From Bacteroidetes bacterium UBA4416 (lineage in GTDB: Bacteria; Bacteroidota; Bacteroidia; B-17B0; Aurantibacillaceae): a DNA stretch of 64,000 bases. Position 1 is the first letter of the stretch; every line of letters starts with the position of its first letter. Location of the stretch: contig DGQK01000015.1 in NCBI GenBank assembly GCA_002390745.1, positions 61,594 to 125,593 on the forward strand, given 5' to 3'. The notes under the pieces are model-generated. The model was not told the origin of the DNA and ran no database searches. It saw nothing but the letters and a program-made list of their open reading frames with translations. The position numbers were made by a program, and so were the translations under genes. Positions 25,502 through 33,760 of this stretch are shown here, in pieces.

Positions 25502-25879
25502 CTATTTTTTCAATGCCATTACCAGCAGGATGATGCCCCAGATACCCAGGGCCCATTCAAGCGAACCGATCACGTAAGTTATTTTCGAAACATTGCCGTA
25601 ATGCATGGCGCTGATCGGCCGTAGAATCATTAATCCCATGTAAAGGCAGCTTGCCAGCAACAATCCGCCCAGCCTGAAAGCAGGAAAGAAGGCAGACACC
25701 GCGAAGAATACCGCAAAGCCAAGCTCCATTCCGGTGTAAACGCTCAGGTACTCCACCTTGCCACTATTATTCAGAAAGTGATAACCCAGGGCTCTTGCTG
25801 TAGCATCGGTTTTGAAAAGGCACCACAGGCTAAAGCCTAGGTAGAACGCCGAATTGATGAAAAGGTAAATCTGTATCAT
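25502..25879 (-). CDS. Four-helix membrane protein, DUF4345-like
   Basis: The 125-residue protein has four hydrophobic helices: YLFINSAFYLGFSLWCLF, ELGFAVFFAVSAFFPAF, LGGLLLASCLYMGLMIL and SLEWALGIWGIILLVMAL. The turn YLSVYTGMELGFAVFF is like the DUF4345 family motif. The function is unknown. The gene shares the minus strand with the LytTR regulator 67 bases upstream and may be in its transcript. Confidence 0.7.
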   Translation of the reverse strand: MIQIYLFINSAFYLGFSLWCLFKTDATARALGYHFLNNSGKVEYLSVYTGMELGFAVFFAVSAFFPAFRLGGLLLASCLYMGLMILRPISAMHYGNVSKITYVIGSLEWALGIWGIILLVMALKK

Positions 25880-25946
25880 ACATCTTTTTTTATAAAGCCA
25901 TACATTTTTGGTGCCAGCTGGATGAGTATAAAATTCCCGGCCTGTG

Positions 25947-26699
25947 TCATTTCATAGTCCCTTGAGATTGGATCAGGTGAAGCACCATTTCCTTTTTGCG
26001 GGTAGATACCGGTACCGTTGAGCTGTCCTTCATCGTAATGAGATTGTCCTGCTTTTCGAAGCAAAACATATGGTTCCGGTTTATGAGGTGCGACTGATGC
26101 ACTCGGATAAAACCTTCCGGAGCGAGCATTTCCTCAAACTCTTTGATGATCTTGGAAACGATGATCTTTTTTCCTTCGCTAAGGTATACGGTAGTGTAGC
26201 TTCCTTCCGATTCGAACCGGATGATGTCGAACGTGTCGATGGAGTATATTTTCTCCTGCGTTTTGAAAACCACCTTGCGCTGCTGTTGCATGCCCATGTT
26301 ATGCAGAAGCGTTTTCATTTGAAGGGTCACTTCATCATGGTTGATGGCCTGCAAGGCCTTGCGCACGGCTTCCGAAAAATCGAGCGGCGAGAGTGGCTTC
26401 AGAAGGTAATCCATCGCGCTGTAGCGTAGCGCCCTCAGAGCAAACTCGTTGTGGGCAGTAATGAACACCACTTTAAAGCCGATGCTGCCAAGCTTGTTCA
26501 GCAAGTCGAAGCCCGAGCCGCCCTCCAGGTGCACATCCAGGAAAACAAGGTCAGGCTTGTGCATGCGGATAAGCTGATAGCCTTCTTCCACAGAATTGCC
26601 GCTGCCCGCAAGGCTGATGCGATCGCTGTAAAACCTGAGCAGGGCTGATGTAAGGTCTATGCTGCTTTGTTCATCGTCAATGATTACCGCTTTGATCAT
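25947..26699 (-). CDS. LytTR-family response regulator
   Basis: The receiver domain begins IKAVIIDDEQSS and has the phospho-accepting aspartate in LVFLDVHLEGGSG (about Asp54), VVFITAHNEF and MDYLLKPLSP. The LytTR DNA-binding domain (about residues 140-250) shows IDTFDIIRFESEGSYTTVYL, FIRVHQSHLINR and STVPVSTRKK. LytTR regulators normally pair with a HisKA_2 or 7TM-His_kinase sensor; none adjoins this gene, so it is an orphan here. The 564-base region upstream is free of genes. Confidence 0.95.
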   Translation of the reverse strand: MIKAVIIDDEQSSIDLTSALLRFYSDRISLAGSGNSVEEGYQLIRMHKPDLVFLDVHLEGGSGFDLLNKLGSIGFKVVFITAHNEFALRALRYSAMDYLLKPLSPLDFSEAVRKALQAINHDEVTLQMKTLLHNMGMQQQRKVVFKTQEKIYSIDTFDIIRFESEGSYTTVYLSEGKKIIVSKIIKEFEEMLAPEGFIRVHQSHLINRNHMFCFEKQDNLITMKDSSTVPVSTRKKEMVLHLIQSQGTMK

Positions 26700-27263
26700 A
26701 AATAGAAGGAAGTTCTTGGTAAGAAAGTTTAGACAGGACCCTGGCGCCGCTGGGTGTATGATCAGGTACCGCCCTATGGTTTATACATGAGCCCCTTCCG
26801 GTTTTGGTACGGCTGCCAAACACATCCCGTTGTTCGGTGGCCATTTCTGTAGCTTGTAAAAGAATGTTGCAGCCGGCCCTGCTAAGGGTAAGAAACCGGT
26901 GTTTCAGTAAGTGGCATTCTTGTCGGGAAAAGGGATGTAATGAAAAACAGTGGAGCGGTGCAGTGCCAGGGAATTTTCTCATACGCTGCCAATATAGCAC
27001 TATACTCTATTAAAAAGTGAACCGGTGAGATAAAAAATCAGGGTTTTGAGCGAAAAATGACGGAAAAATAACCAGAACCACGTAATTTTACGTGGTTTTT
27101 CTCTTCTTTAGCGCTATCCTGAGAGCGTAGTTTTACCTGGATCCTGAAGAGCGCACCTGTAAAAAATACCCGCGTCTGTCATAAAAAATGAAGCTTATAG
27201 GGATGCAAACCACGAAAAGCATCGGGTATAATAAACATTCATCATCCGGAAATGAACCCTATG
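26700..27263. other. Gene-free region between the two orphan regulators
   Basis: The few short open frames here lack start signals, domains and normal amino acid composition. The single notable structure is the 22-base palindrome at 27076-27097. A promoter for the LytTR gene should lie in the left part, but I could not place one with confidence. Confidence 0.5.
27076..27097. promoter_or_regulatory. 22-base palindrome (operator or terminator)
   Basis: AACCACGTAA (27076-27085) faces TTACGTGGTT (27088-27097) across TT, and three more T follow on the plus strand. It lies 167 bases past the stop of the NarL-type gene and 377 bases before the LytTR gene start. It is well formed for a two-fold operator; the A/T run on both sides would also allow a two-way terminator. 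Confidence 0.5.
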
Positions 27264-27974
27264 CTAGTTTCCTGGTTCGGTGCTGGCAATGCCCGTGCGG
27301 ATGGCATATTTTACCAGTCCCACAATCGATTCACTTTGCGTTTTATGGTAGAGGTTGCGTTTATGGTACTCCACCGTGCTCTCGCTGATGTTCAGAATAG
27401 ATGCAATTTCCTTGGCCTGCTTCTCGTTGCAAACCTGCTGGAGCACTTCTATTTCGCGTTTCGACAGGATGTTTTCGGAGATCAGGTACTGGATCTTGCG
27501 TTCGGAGATCAGCGTGCTCACGACCTGCCTGGATACAGAGCCGTTAAAGAAATACCCCTCCTCGTGCACCCTGCGGATCGTTTCGAATAGCTCATCGCCA
27601 AAACAGTTTTTGGGCAGATAGCCGCTGGCACCGGCAATCATCAGCTCAGCCATCAGGAACTCGTTATAGTGTGAGCTCAGAATGATGACCTTCACCTGAG
27701 GATAATCGCGCGATAACACGCCCAGTGTTTCAATACCATTCATGTGCGGCATTTCCAGATCGAGCAATACCACATCGGGTTCTTCCTCCGCTATCAGCGT
27801 CAGGAGCTCAACACCATTGGACGCTTCCCCCATGACGAGGAACTCATCCTCATTGGTTTCGAGGTATGCCCTGAATCCCTGGCGTGCCAGGTTGTGGTCA
27901 TCGGCCAGCATGATGGATATACAGCGTTCGGTTTGCAAGCAGGTATTCAACAATATCGTTCGGGTGATCGGCAC
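27264..27974 (-). CDS. NarL/LuxR-type response regulator
   Basis: The receiver has IMLADDHNLARQGF, the phospho-acceptor in VVLLDLEMPHMNG, ILSSHYNEF and GYLPKN. The LuxR-type helix-turn-helix follows: LSKREIEVLQQVCNEKQAKE, then ASILNISESTVEYHKRNLY. The start is not sure: the receiver core begins at about residue 20, so the 17-19 residues encoded from 27974 may be partly untranslated. No kinase adjoins it. Palindromes lie on both sides (27076 and 28024). Confidence 0.93.
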   Translation of the reverse strand: MPITRTILLNTCLQTERCISIMLADDHNLARQGFRAYLETNEDEFLVMGEASNGVELLTLIAEEEPDVVLLDLEMPHMNGIETLGVLSRDYPQVKVIILSSHYNEFLMAELMIAGASGYLPKNCFGDELFETIRRVHEEGYFFNGSVSRQVVSTLISERKIQYLISENILSKREIEVLQQVCNEKQAKEIASILNISESTVEYHKRNLYHKTQSESIVGLVKYAIRTGIASTEPGN

Positions 27975-28023
27975 GAAAGATATAAATACTCTTTTAATTC
28001 AACTGTTAAAAATTTTGGAAGCC

Positions 28024-28043
28024 ACCTAAGGTTATCCTTAGGT
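28024..28043. promoter_or_regulatory. Hairpin-forming palindrome upstream of the NarL gene
   Basis: ACCTAAGG (28024-28031) faces CCTTAGGT (28036-28043) across TTAT. It lies about 50-70 bases before the regulator gene start, the usual distance for an autoregulatory site of a LuxR-type protein. Confidence 0.45.
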
Positions 28044-28079
28044 TTCCGTCTGAATGCCTAGATAAACGGGATATCGTAA

Positions 28080-28135
28080 CACTATAAATAAAATGGTAAA
28101 AATCAAAAAACAGTGAGAAATACTCATTTATAGTG
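28080..28135. repeat. Inverted repeat with distant arms
   Basis: CACTATAAAT (28080-28089) is matched by ATTTATAGTG (28126-28135) with 36 bases between. The arms are perfect but A/T rich. They might be paired binding sites or part of a folded RNA. Confidence 0.4.
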
Positions 28136-28640
28136 ATGTAAAAACTACGGAAATTCGCAGGTGCGGGTTGTGATGGAATGTGGTAGGTTTGCCACAGGCT
28201 TACAATCAATCTGTAACAAGCTGAACGCATAAACACAGCATATGATGAACACAAGGTATACAACGAAGTCAGAAGACGTAGCAGTGATCGTGTTTCGCTA
28301 GGAAGCCCGTTTCAGGCTCCATGCGGCACGTCCCTCACGAAGACTGCCCGAACTCTTCATGCATTGTCAATAACCATTTATTGCCACAAAGCCGCCGCAT
28401 ATAAAAATCCTTCCCTCCTGGGTTGAACAAAGACACACCTGAACCGGCAACACCCCGGCACGGATGCCAAGCTCCAACCCGAAAGATCCGTTTCCGGATA
28501 ATGAGGATCCTGTTTTTTTCCAAGGTTTAAAGTCCCTACGCCTGCTGCTGCCTGCGCTTATCCTGCAATGCATTCCCAGGGGCATCTAAAACGCTTGTAT
28601 ATACGTAAATATAAGCAGATAAGCCTTACATTTGTCTTTT

Positions 28641-29516
28641 ATGCCGGAGCTGAAAAACACGATTACGCTGCTGAGAATTCCTTTCTCCTTCTTCTTGATG
28701 CCGGTATTTCTTTTGGCGCTCAGCCAGGTAGCAGAAATCAACCTGCACCACGCTATCAGTTCCTTCCTCATCATTCACCTGCTGGTATACCCTGCCAGCA
28801 ATGGCTACAACAGCTATATCGATAAGGATACCGGCAGCATCGGTGGCATCGAGCATCCGCCCCAGCCAGGCAAAGCCCTCTTTTACCTGACAGTGATCAT
28901 GGACTTGCTGGCCCTTTGCCTTGGCGCCTTATGGATCAATTATCAATTTGCCTTTTGCCTCCTGCTATACATCCTTGCCTCAAAAGCCTACAGCTCCTCC
29001 TGGATAAGGCTCAAGAAATACGCCTTTGCCGGCTTTCTCACCGTCGTTTTTTTTCAGGGAGCCTTTACTTACTACATGTCTGTTGCAGGCATCACCGGCC
29101 GGCTGATGCCGTTGGATAAGGCAGGAATCCTTATGATGCTGGCCTGCTCTTTCCAGATCGCAGGCGCTTATCCGCTCACACAGATCTACCAGCACGAGCA
29201 GGATAAAGCAGATGGCGTCATTACACTCAGCTACCGCCTCGGCTATCGCGGCACTTTTTTCTTTACCATCGTCATGTTTGCAGCCTGCAATGTATTTTAT
29301 TTTTTGTACTTTGATCACATCCGGCGGATTGAGCAGTTTTATACGGTGCAGTTATTCTTCATTCCCCTGGTGGCCTATTTTATGTTTTGGTTTTACAAGG
29401 TGTGGAAAGACCCAAGGCATGCCAGCTTTAAATATGCCATGGGCATGAACCTTGCAGCAGCCTTATGCATGAATGCCTGTTTTAGTGTTTTATTGATCAG
29501 TAACCATTGCCAGTGA
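28641..29516 (+). CDS. UbiA-family prenyltransferase
   Basis: From ATG 28641 this is a 291-residue integral membrane protein with about eight or nine helices. The first Asp-rich site reads NGYNSYIDKDTGS and the second YQHEQDKADG. They are diverged from the usual NDxxDxxxD and DxxxD but correctly placed for Mg-diphosphate binding. UbiA enzymes move an isoprenoid chain onto an aromatic acceptor in the membrane. The gene is the first of an operon with a type III polyketide synthase (4-base overlap), a methyltransferase and an FAD oxidoreductase. A polyketide-derived ring is thus the likely acceptor. TTG 28632 is an alternative start. Confidence 0.87.
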   Translation: MPELKNTITLLRIPFSFFLMPVFLLALSQVAEINLHHAISSFLIIHLLVYPASNGYNSYIDKDTGSIGGIEHPPQPGKALFYLTVIMDLLALCLGALWINYQFAFCLLLYILASKAYSSSWIRLKKYAFAGFLTVVFFQGAFTYYMSVAGITGRLMPLDKAGILMMLACSFQIAGAYPLTQIYQHEQDKADGVITLSYRLGYRGTFFFTIVMFAACNVFYFLYFDHIRRIEQFYTVQLFFIPLVAYFMFWFYKVWKDPRHASFKYAMGMNLAAALCMNACFSVLLISNHCQ

Positions 29517-30598
29517 GCTATATAAGTGCCATAGAGACCGCCTTGCCCGATAATTGTTTTTCACAGGAAACCTTTACGGATTTTTACCTCCAGTCAACCG
29601 ACGAGGAAACCGAGCGCCGTAAGATCCGGATCGTTTCGCGCAGGTCGGGCATCCGTGAGCGTTATTCCGTGATCAGGGATTTTGGCTCGCAGCCCCGTGA
29701 CTTCGAATTTTTTGCACCCAACCGCAGCCTGTTGCCCGAACCGGATCTCAGCAGCCGCATGCAGCTTTACCGTAAACATGCTGTTGCTCTTTCAGTCAAA
29801 GCCATCCAGAAGATCAAAGGCTTTGACCAGATTAAGAAAGACATCACGCACCTCATTACAGTGACCTGCACTGGCATGTTTGCCCCCGGCAACGACATCG
29901 ACCTCATCAACGAACTACAGCTCAATCCTACGGTGAGCCGCACAGGCATCAACTTTATGGGTTGCAATGCGGCCATCATTGCGCTCAGGCAGGCAGACAC
30001 CATTTGTAAAGCGGACCCTTCTGCTCAGGTACTCATCGTTTGTATCGAGCTCTGTAGCATCCATTTTCAGAAACGCTATAACGACGATTATATCCTGTCG
30101 AACCTGATCTTCGGTGATGGCGCGGCTGCCGTGCTGCTGAGCGGAAAAGCGCCGGCACACCAGGAGCATGCCATACAAGTGTCGCGCTTCGATTCCATCG
30201 TGGCAGGCAACGGCTACAACGATATGGCCTGGCAGCTTTCCGAAACGGGCTTTATCATGAATTTAAGCTCTTATGTCTCTTCCATCATCAAAGAGAATAT
30301 GCAGCCGCTCTTCGATACGATTGGTTTGAAGCCGGAAGAGATCCACCAATGGGCCATCCATCCGGGAGGCAAGAAAATTCTTGACGATGTGGCTGCCGCA
30401 TTGAATCTCCACAACAACGAGCTGTCGCCTTCTTACGATGTGTTGCGCAACTTTGGTAATATGTCGTCGCCCACCGTTCTCTTTGTATTGAAGCAGGTGC
30501 TCGGAGAGCAGGGCAAGGCTGTGAAAGGCCATAAGGTGTTTGCAGCAGCCTTCGGCCCGGGGCTCAGTATCGAAACCATGCAGCTGCAATATGTTTAA
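29513..30598 (+). CDS. Type III polyketide synthase
   Basis: The protein (361 residues from GTG 29513, 363 from TTG 29507) belongs to the chalcone/alkylresorcinol synthase family, which extends a CoA- or acyl-primed chain with malonyl-CoA and cyclises it. The catalytic triad is intact: Cys151 in FMGCNAAI, His283 in WAIHPGG and Asn316 in NFGNMSSPT. GDGAAAVLLSG and FAAAFGPGLSIE are further family marks. GTG overlaps the UbiA stop as GTGA, so it is my preferred start. Long-chain alkylpyrones or alkylresorcinols are typical products in bacteria; the starter is not evident here. Confidence 0.95.
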   Translation: MSYISAIETALPDNCFSQETFTDFYLQSTDEETERRKIRIVSRRSGIRERYSVIRDFGSQPRDFEFFAPNRSLLPEPDLSSRMQLYRKHAVALSVKAIQKIKGFDQIKKDITHLITVTCTGMFAPGNDIDLINELQLNPTVSRTGINFMGCNAAIIALRQADTICKADPSAQVLIVCIELCSIHFQKRYNDDYILSNLIFGDGAAAVLLSGKAPAHQEHAIQVSRFDSIVAGNGYNDMAWQLSETGFIMNLSSYVSSIIKENMQPLFDTIGLKPEEIHQWAIHPGGKKILDDVAAALNLHNNELSPSYDVLRNFGNMSSPTVLFVLKQVLGEQGKAVKGHKVFAAAFGPGLSIETMQLQYV

Positions 30599-31283
30599 GA
30601 GCAGGAGCCATAAAAAAGAGTTGCTCGACGGAGACCACATTCCGGAAGCCGATCTTTTTTTGAACCTCAGAGAGCTCGACCGCATCAACCATTTGCTGGG
30701 AGGATATCGCATTACCTTTTCGGCCCTGGAAAAGATCCTGGAGCCCGGAAAGCCCTGCACGCTGGTAGACATCGGCTGCGGAGGCGGCGACACCCTCAAG
30801 CGCATCAATCAATGGCGGCTCAAAAAAGGCTATGGCATATCCCTGTTCGGAGTCGATATTAAAGACGTATGCATCAGCTATGCGAAGCAGAATAACGCCG
30901 GCACCGGCATCGGTTTTATCTGCGACGATTACCGCAACAGCTTCCGCCATCTGCCTCATATTGATGTGCTGCATGCCTGCCTGTTCTGCCACCACCTGAA
31001 CGAGGAAGAGCTGATAGAGCTGGTCCGCTTTACGCTCGACAGAAAAACGGTACTGGTGATCAACGACCTGGAGCGAAATCCAATCGCTTATTACGCTATC
31101 AAATGGTTGACGAAATTTTTTTCAAAATCCTACCTGGTCAAAAACGATGCGCCCCTTTCGGTGCTCCGGGGCTTTAAAAAAGCCGAATGGCTGGAGATCC
31201 TCCAAAAAGCCGGTGCAACACACTATTCTGTAAAAAACAAATGGGCTTTCAGGCACCAGGTCATTGTATATGCAGGGCGATGA
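30591..31283 (+). CDS. SAM-dependent methyltransferase of the polyketide operon
   Basis: From ATG 30591 the protein has 230 residues. It shows the class I motif TLVDIGCGGGDTLKRI, then FGVDIKD (acidic end of the second strand), FICDDYRN and VLHACLFCHHL. The C-terminal part has WAFRHQVIVYAG. It overlaps the polyketide synthase by 8 bases and the oxidoreductase by 14 bases, so the proteins should act on one pathway. C- or O-methylation of the aromatic product is the natural guess; the target atom is not known. Confidence 0.9.
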   Translation: MFKSRSHKKELLDGDHIPEADLFLNLRELDRINHLLGGYRITFSALEKILEPGKPCTLVDIGCGGGDTLKRINQWRLKKGYGISLFGVDIKDVCISYAKQNNAGTGIGFICDDYRNSFRHLPHIDVLHACLFCHHLNEEELIELVRFTLDRKTVLVINDLERNPIAYYAIKWLTKFFSKSYLVKNDAPLSVLRGFKKAEWLEILQKAGATHYSVKNKWAFRHQVIVYAGR

Positions 31284-32412
31284 TGTTATATACGATTGTG
31301 CCGTGATCGGCGGAGGCCTTTCGGGGCTATGCCTGGCCATACAGCTGGCCGGCGAAGGTTGGCGCGTGGTTGTGTTTGAAAAAAATGATTTTCCCCTGCA
31401 TAAGGTGTGTGGCGAATACATTTCGATGGAGAGCCATGAGTTTCTGATCAGGATCGGATTGCCCTTAAAGGAATGGGATCTCCCCTACATCACGGAGCTC
31501 GGCATCAGCTCCGAACAGGGCTTTATGCTTGAGACTCCACTTGGCCTGGGAGGCTTCGGCATCAGCCGCTATACGCTCGACTACGAATTGTATTTACTGG
31601 CCGTCAAAAAAGGAGTCAGCATCCATCAGCAATGCAAGGTGCAGAAAGCAAGCTACCTGGAGGCAGAAGGACTATCCCTGATTCAAACGACAAAAGGAAG
31701 CTTTAAATCAAAAATCGTTTGCGGAAGCTATGGGAAATACACACCGGCCTTTGTGCAGGAGCAAGGTGATTATAGAGCAGAAAAAAACAGCAGAAACCAC
31801 ATCGGTGTAAAGTACCATATCAAAACCAGTCTGCCGCAAAACCGCATCGAGCTGCACAACTTTAACGACGGTTATTGCGGAATCTCCAAAGTAGATCAGG
31901 ATTGGTACTGTTTATGCTATTTGTCTTCTGCGGAGAACCTCCGGAAGAACGGGAACAGCATTGCACAGATGGAAGAACAGGTCTTATATAAAAACCCATT
32001 TCTGAAACAGTATTTCAGCAATTCGGAATTTGTAAGCCGCCAGCCTTTGGTGATCAGTAATGTACAGTTCCGCCAGAAACAACCGTACAGCAGCCATATG
32101 TTCCTTTTGGGCGATGCAGCAGGCTCTATCTCACCGTTATGCGGCAATGGCATGAGCATGGGCATGCGGGCTTCCGTGTTATTGGCGGAGGGAATAAATG
32201 CGTACCTTCGTAAAGAACTGACAAAAGACGAGCTGATCGCCCGGTATACCCAGGCATGGAACTCGGCATTTCATACACGTATCAAAGCAGGCTACTACCT
32301 GCAGAATGTATTCGGTAAAAAAACAAGCACACAGCTGGCCTTAAAAACATTGAGTTTGTTCCCGGCCCTGACAAAAAAAATTATTTCGCTCACCCATGGC
32401 AAACCCTTTTAA
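31270..32412 (+). CDS. FAD-dependent oxidoreductase (geranylgeranyl reductase/monooxygenase-like)
   Basis: The protein (380 residues from ATG 31270) begins with the FAD motif CAVIGGGLSGLCLAIQLAGE, then VVFEKNDFPLHKVCGEYIS. The second motif is FLLGDAAGSISPLCGNGMSM, which places it with geranylgeranyl reductase-like and flavin monooxygenase-like enzymes. It may reduce isoprenoid double bonds or hydroxylate the aromatic ring made by the upstream enzymes. The C-terminus is helical (YTQAWNSAFHTRIKAGYYLQ) and ends 10 bases before the YceI gene. Confidence 0.9.
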   Translation: MQGDDVIYDCAVIGGGLSGLCLAIQLAGEGWRVVVFEKNDFPLHKVCGEYISMESHEFLIRIGLPLKEWDLPYITELGISSEQGFMLETPLGLGGFGISRYTLDYELYLLAVKKGVSIHQQCKVQKASYLEAEGLSLIQTTKGSFKSKIVCGSYGKYTPAFVQEQGDYRAEKNSRNHIGVKYHIKTSLPQNRIELHNFNDGYCGISKVDQDWYCLCYLSSAENLRKNGNSIAQMEEQVLYKNPFLKQYFSNSEFVSRQPLVISNVQFRQKQPYSSHMFLLGDAAGSISPLCGNGMSMGMRASVLLAEGINAYLRKELTKDELIARYTQAWNSAFHTRIKAGYYLQNVFGKKTSTQLALKTLSLFPALTKKIISLTHGKPF

Positions 32413-32422
32413 CCCACGGCTT

Positions 32423-32959
32423 ATGAAAAAAATTCTGGCAATCGTCATTGCTGTCATGATCTCCCTGACGGGATCGGCACAAAACCAGGTCTGGAAAGTT
32501 ACCAATTCCAGCGTGACGTTTAAGATCAAAAATGCAGGGCTCACCGTTGACGGGAGTTTCAAAGGCCTGGAGGCCGATATCCAGTTCGACCCCGCGAAAG
32601 GCTTCGGCAATAAGATAGAGGCGTCGGTGGATGTAAATACGATCAATACGTCCATCAACGCACGCGACAACCATTTGAAAAAGGCTGAGTATTTTGATGC
32701 CGCGAAATTCCCGAAGATCACCATGAAGTCTTCCAGCTTCAGCAAAAGCGACGATGGAAAGTTTAAGGGGTTTTTCAGCCTGAGCATCAAAGGAACGACC
32801 AAAACCGTACCGGTCATTTTTAGCTTTGCAGAGGCCGGCGGCAAGGCCACCTTTTCAGGAACCTTTAAGCTCAATCGCCTCGATTATAAGGTAGGGGAAA
32901 GCAGCTGGGTGATGTCGGACGAAGTGAACATCACCATTGTGGTGGAAGCTGTAAAGTAA
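32423..32959 (+). CDS. YceI family protein of the polyketide operon
   Basis: From ATG 32423 this is a 178-residue secreted protein. It has a signal peptide (MKKILAIVIAVMISLTGSAQ) and a full YceI domain: WKVTNSSVTFKIKNAG, DVNTINTSINARDNHLKKAEY, FDAAKFPKITMKS and FSGTFKLNRLDYKVGES. YceI domains hold polyisoprenoid lipids, so its location after UbiA, type III PKS, methyltransferase and FAD reductase suggests it carries the prenylated product across the periplasm. That is inference from context. It is the second YceI gene in the window. Confidence 0.93.
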   Translation: MKKILAIVIAVMISLTGSAQNQVWKVTNSSVTFKIKNAGLTVDGSFKGLEADIQFDPAKGFGNKIEASVDVNTINTSINARDNHLKKAEYFDAAKFPKITMKSSSFSKSDDGKFKGFFSLSIKGTTKTVPVIFSFAEAGGKATFSGTFKLNRLDYKVGESSWVMSDEVNITIVVEAVK

Positions 32960-33122
32960 GGTCCGCCTGATACGCGCAATAGGAGGCGAAATAGAGCACC
33001 TGAAATGAGGCACTCCGCATAACGCCGGTTTCACTCCATGAACCATCCGCTTGACTTAGTTTGTATGTTCTGCCTGGTCATGAAAAAGCCGATCTTAGGG
33101 TTTCTAACCAAGCCTGAGCCTT

Positions 33123-33704
33123 ATGGAAATCTTGATCAACGAAGCCTGTCATGAAAACTGGGATAATATGACTCCCAACGAACAGGGCGCTTTTTGCAGT
33201 AAATGTGTGAAAACCGTGACTGATTTTACGGATAAGTCCCTGGATGAGATTAAATCCTTTTTTGCCGGGCGCGGGCAGGAGAGCACCTGCGGGCGCTTTG
33301 AGGACAAGCAGCTGAGCGCTTTATCCTTCGACGCCTTCTTTGAGCGCTTCAGGCATTTTGAATTTACGAAGCGTTTCGCTATTATTCTTTATTTTACATT
33401 CGGCATGTGGCTGTTTGGCAATTCTTCTGCTATTGCCCAAAGTGATACCTTATTCACGAATGATACGGTAGTAAAAGCGCCGGAAGTAATTGGTCTGCCA
33501 CAAGTAACGACATATACCAACATTACGCTCGCAGAGCTCCGGCCAGAGATCACTATGGGAACGGTAGCGATCATTACGCAACCAAAAGCGTTTGATTGGA
33601 GCAAAATCACGGTTTCGCATCAGGTATGGGTGGCTGAGCCTCCAAAAAAAGGTATAAGGCCCGCCCCTTTGAAAAGAGAGCCTGTTTACAGGCGGCGTGA
33701 TTGA
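33123..33704 (+). CDS. Bacteroidota-specific single-pass protein, paralogue 1
   Basis: The N-terminal module has CHENWDNMTPNEQGAFCSKC, then KTVTDFTDKSLDEI and STCGRFED. This Cys/His pattern recurs in many Bacteroidota proteins (from memory) and may bind a metal in the cytoplasm. A membrane helix (FAIILYFTFGMWLFG, about residues 83-97) follows and the rest is an extracytoplasmic, poorly conserved region of about 95 residues. It is 193 residues long. The downstream gene is a close copy of the first 100 residues, so the pair came from tandem duplication. The function is unknown. Confidence 0.8.
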   Translation: MEILINEACHENWDNMTPNEQGAFCSKCVKTVTDFTDKSLDEIKSFFAGRGQESTCGRFEDKQLSALSFDAFFERFRHFEFTKRFAIILYFTFGMWLFGNSSAIAQSDTLFTNDTVVKAPEVIGLPQVTTYTNITLAELRPEITMGTVAIITQPKAFDWSKITVSHQVWVAEPPKKGIRPAPLKREPVYRRRD

Positions 33705-33760
33705 AAACATTTTTGTGGAATCCGAAAATTTCCGGCATCCCAATGCTAAAAACCTGCCTT

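Larger units (their letters stand above)
27975..28640. other. Gene-free region upstream of the NarL gene and polyketide operon
   Basis: Short minus-strand open frames (28335-28585) overlap one another and show no protein-like pattern. The left part holds two inverted repeats (28024-28043 and 28080-28135). TACATTTG at 28627-28634 matches the -7 motif TAnnTTTG but no TTG lies at the right distance upstream. If used, it would give an almost leaderless mRNA for the UbiA gene (ATG 28641). Confidence 0.45.

Noticed and set aside
26677..27000. Open frame of 107 codons upstream of the LytTR gene
   Set aside because: Rich in Cys, His and Arg without domain or signal; composition is that of noncoding DNA.
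28335..28585. Two overlapping minus-strand open frames
   Set aside because: They overlap each other in different frames and neither has a protein-like pattern.
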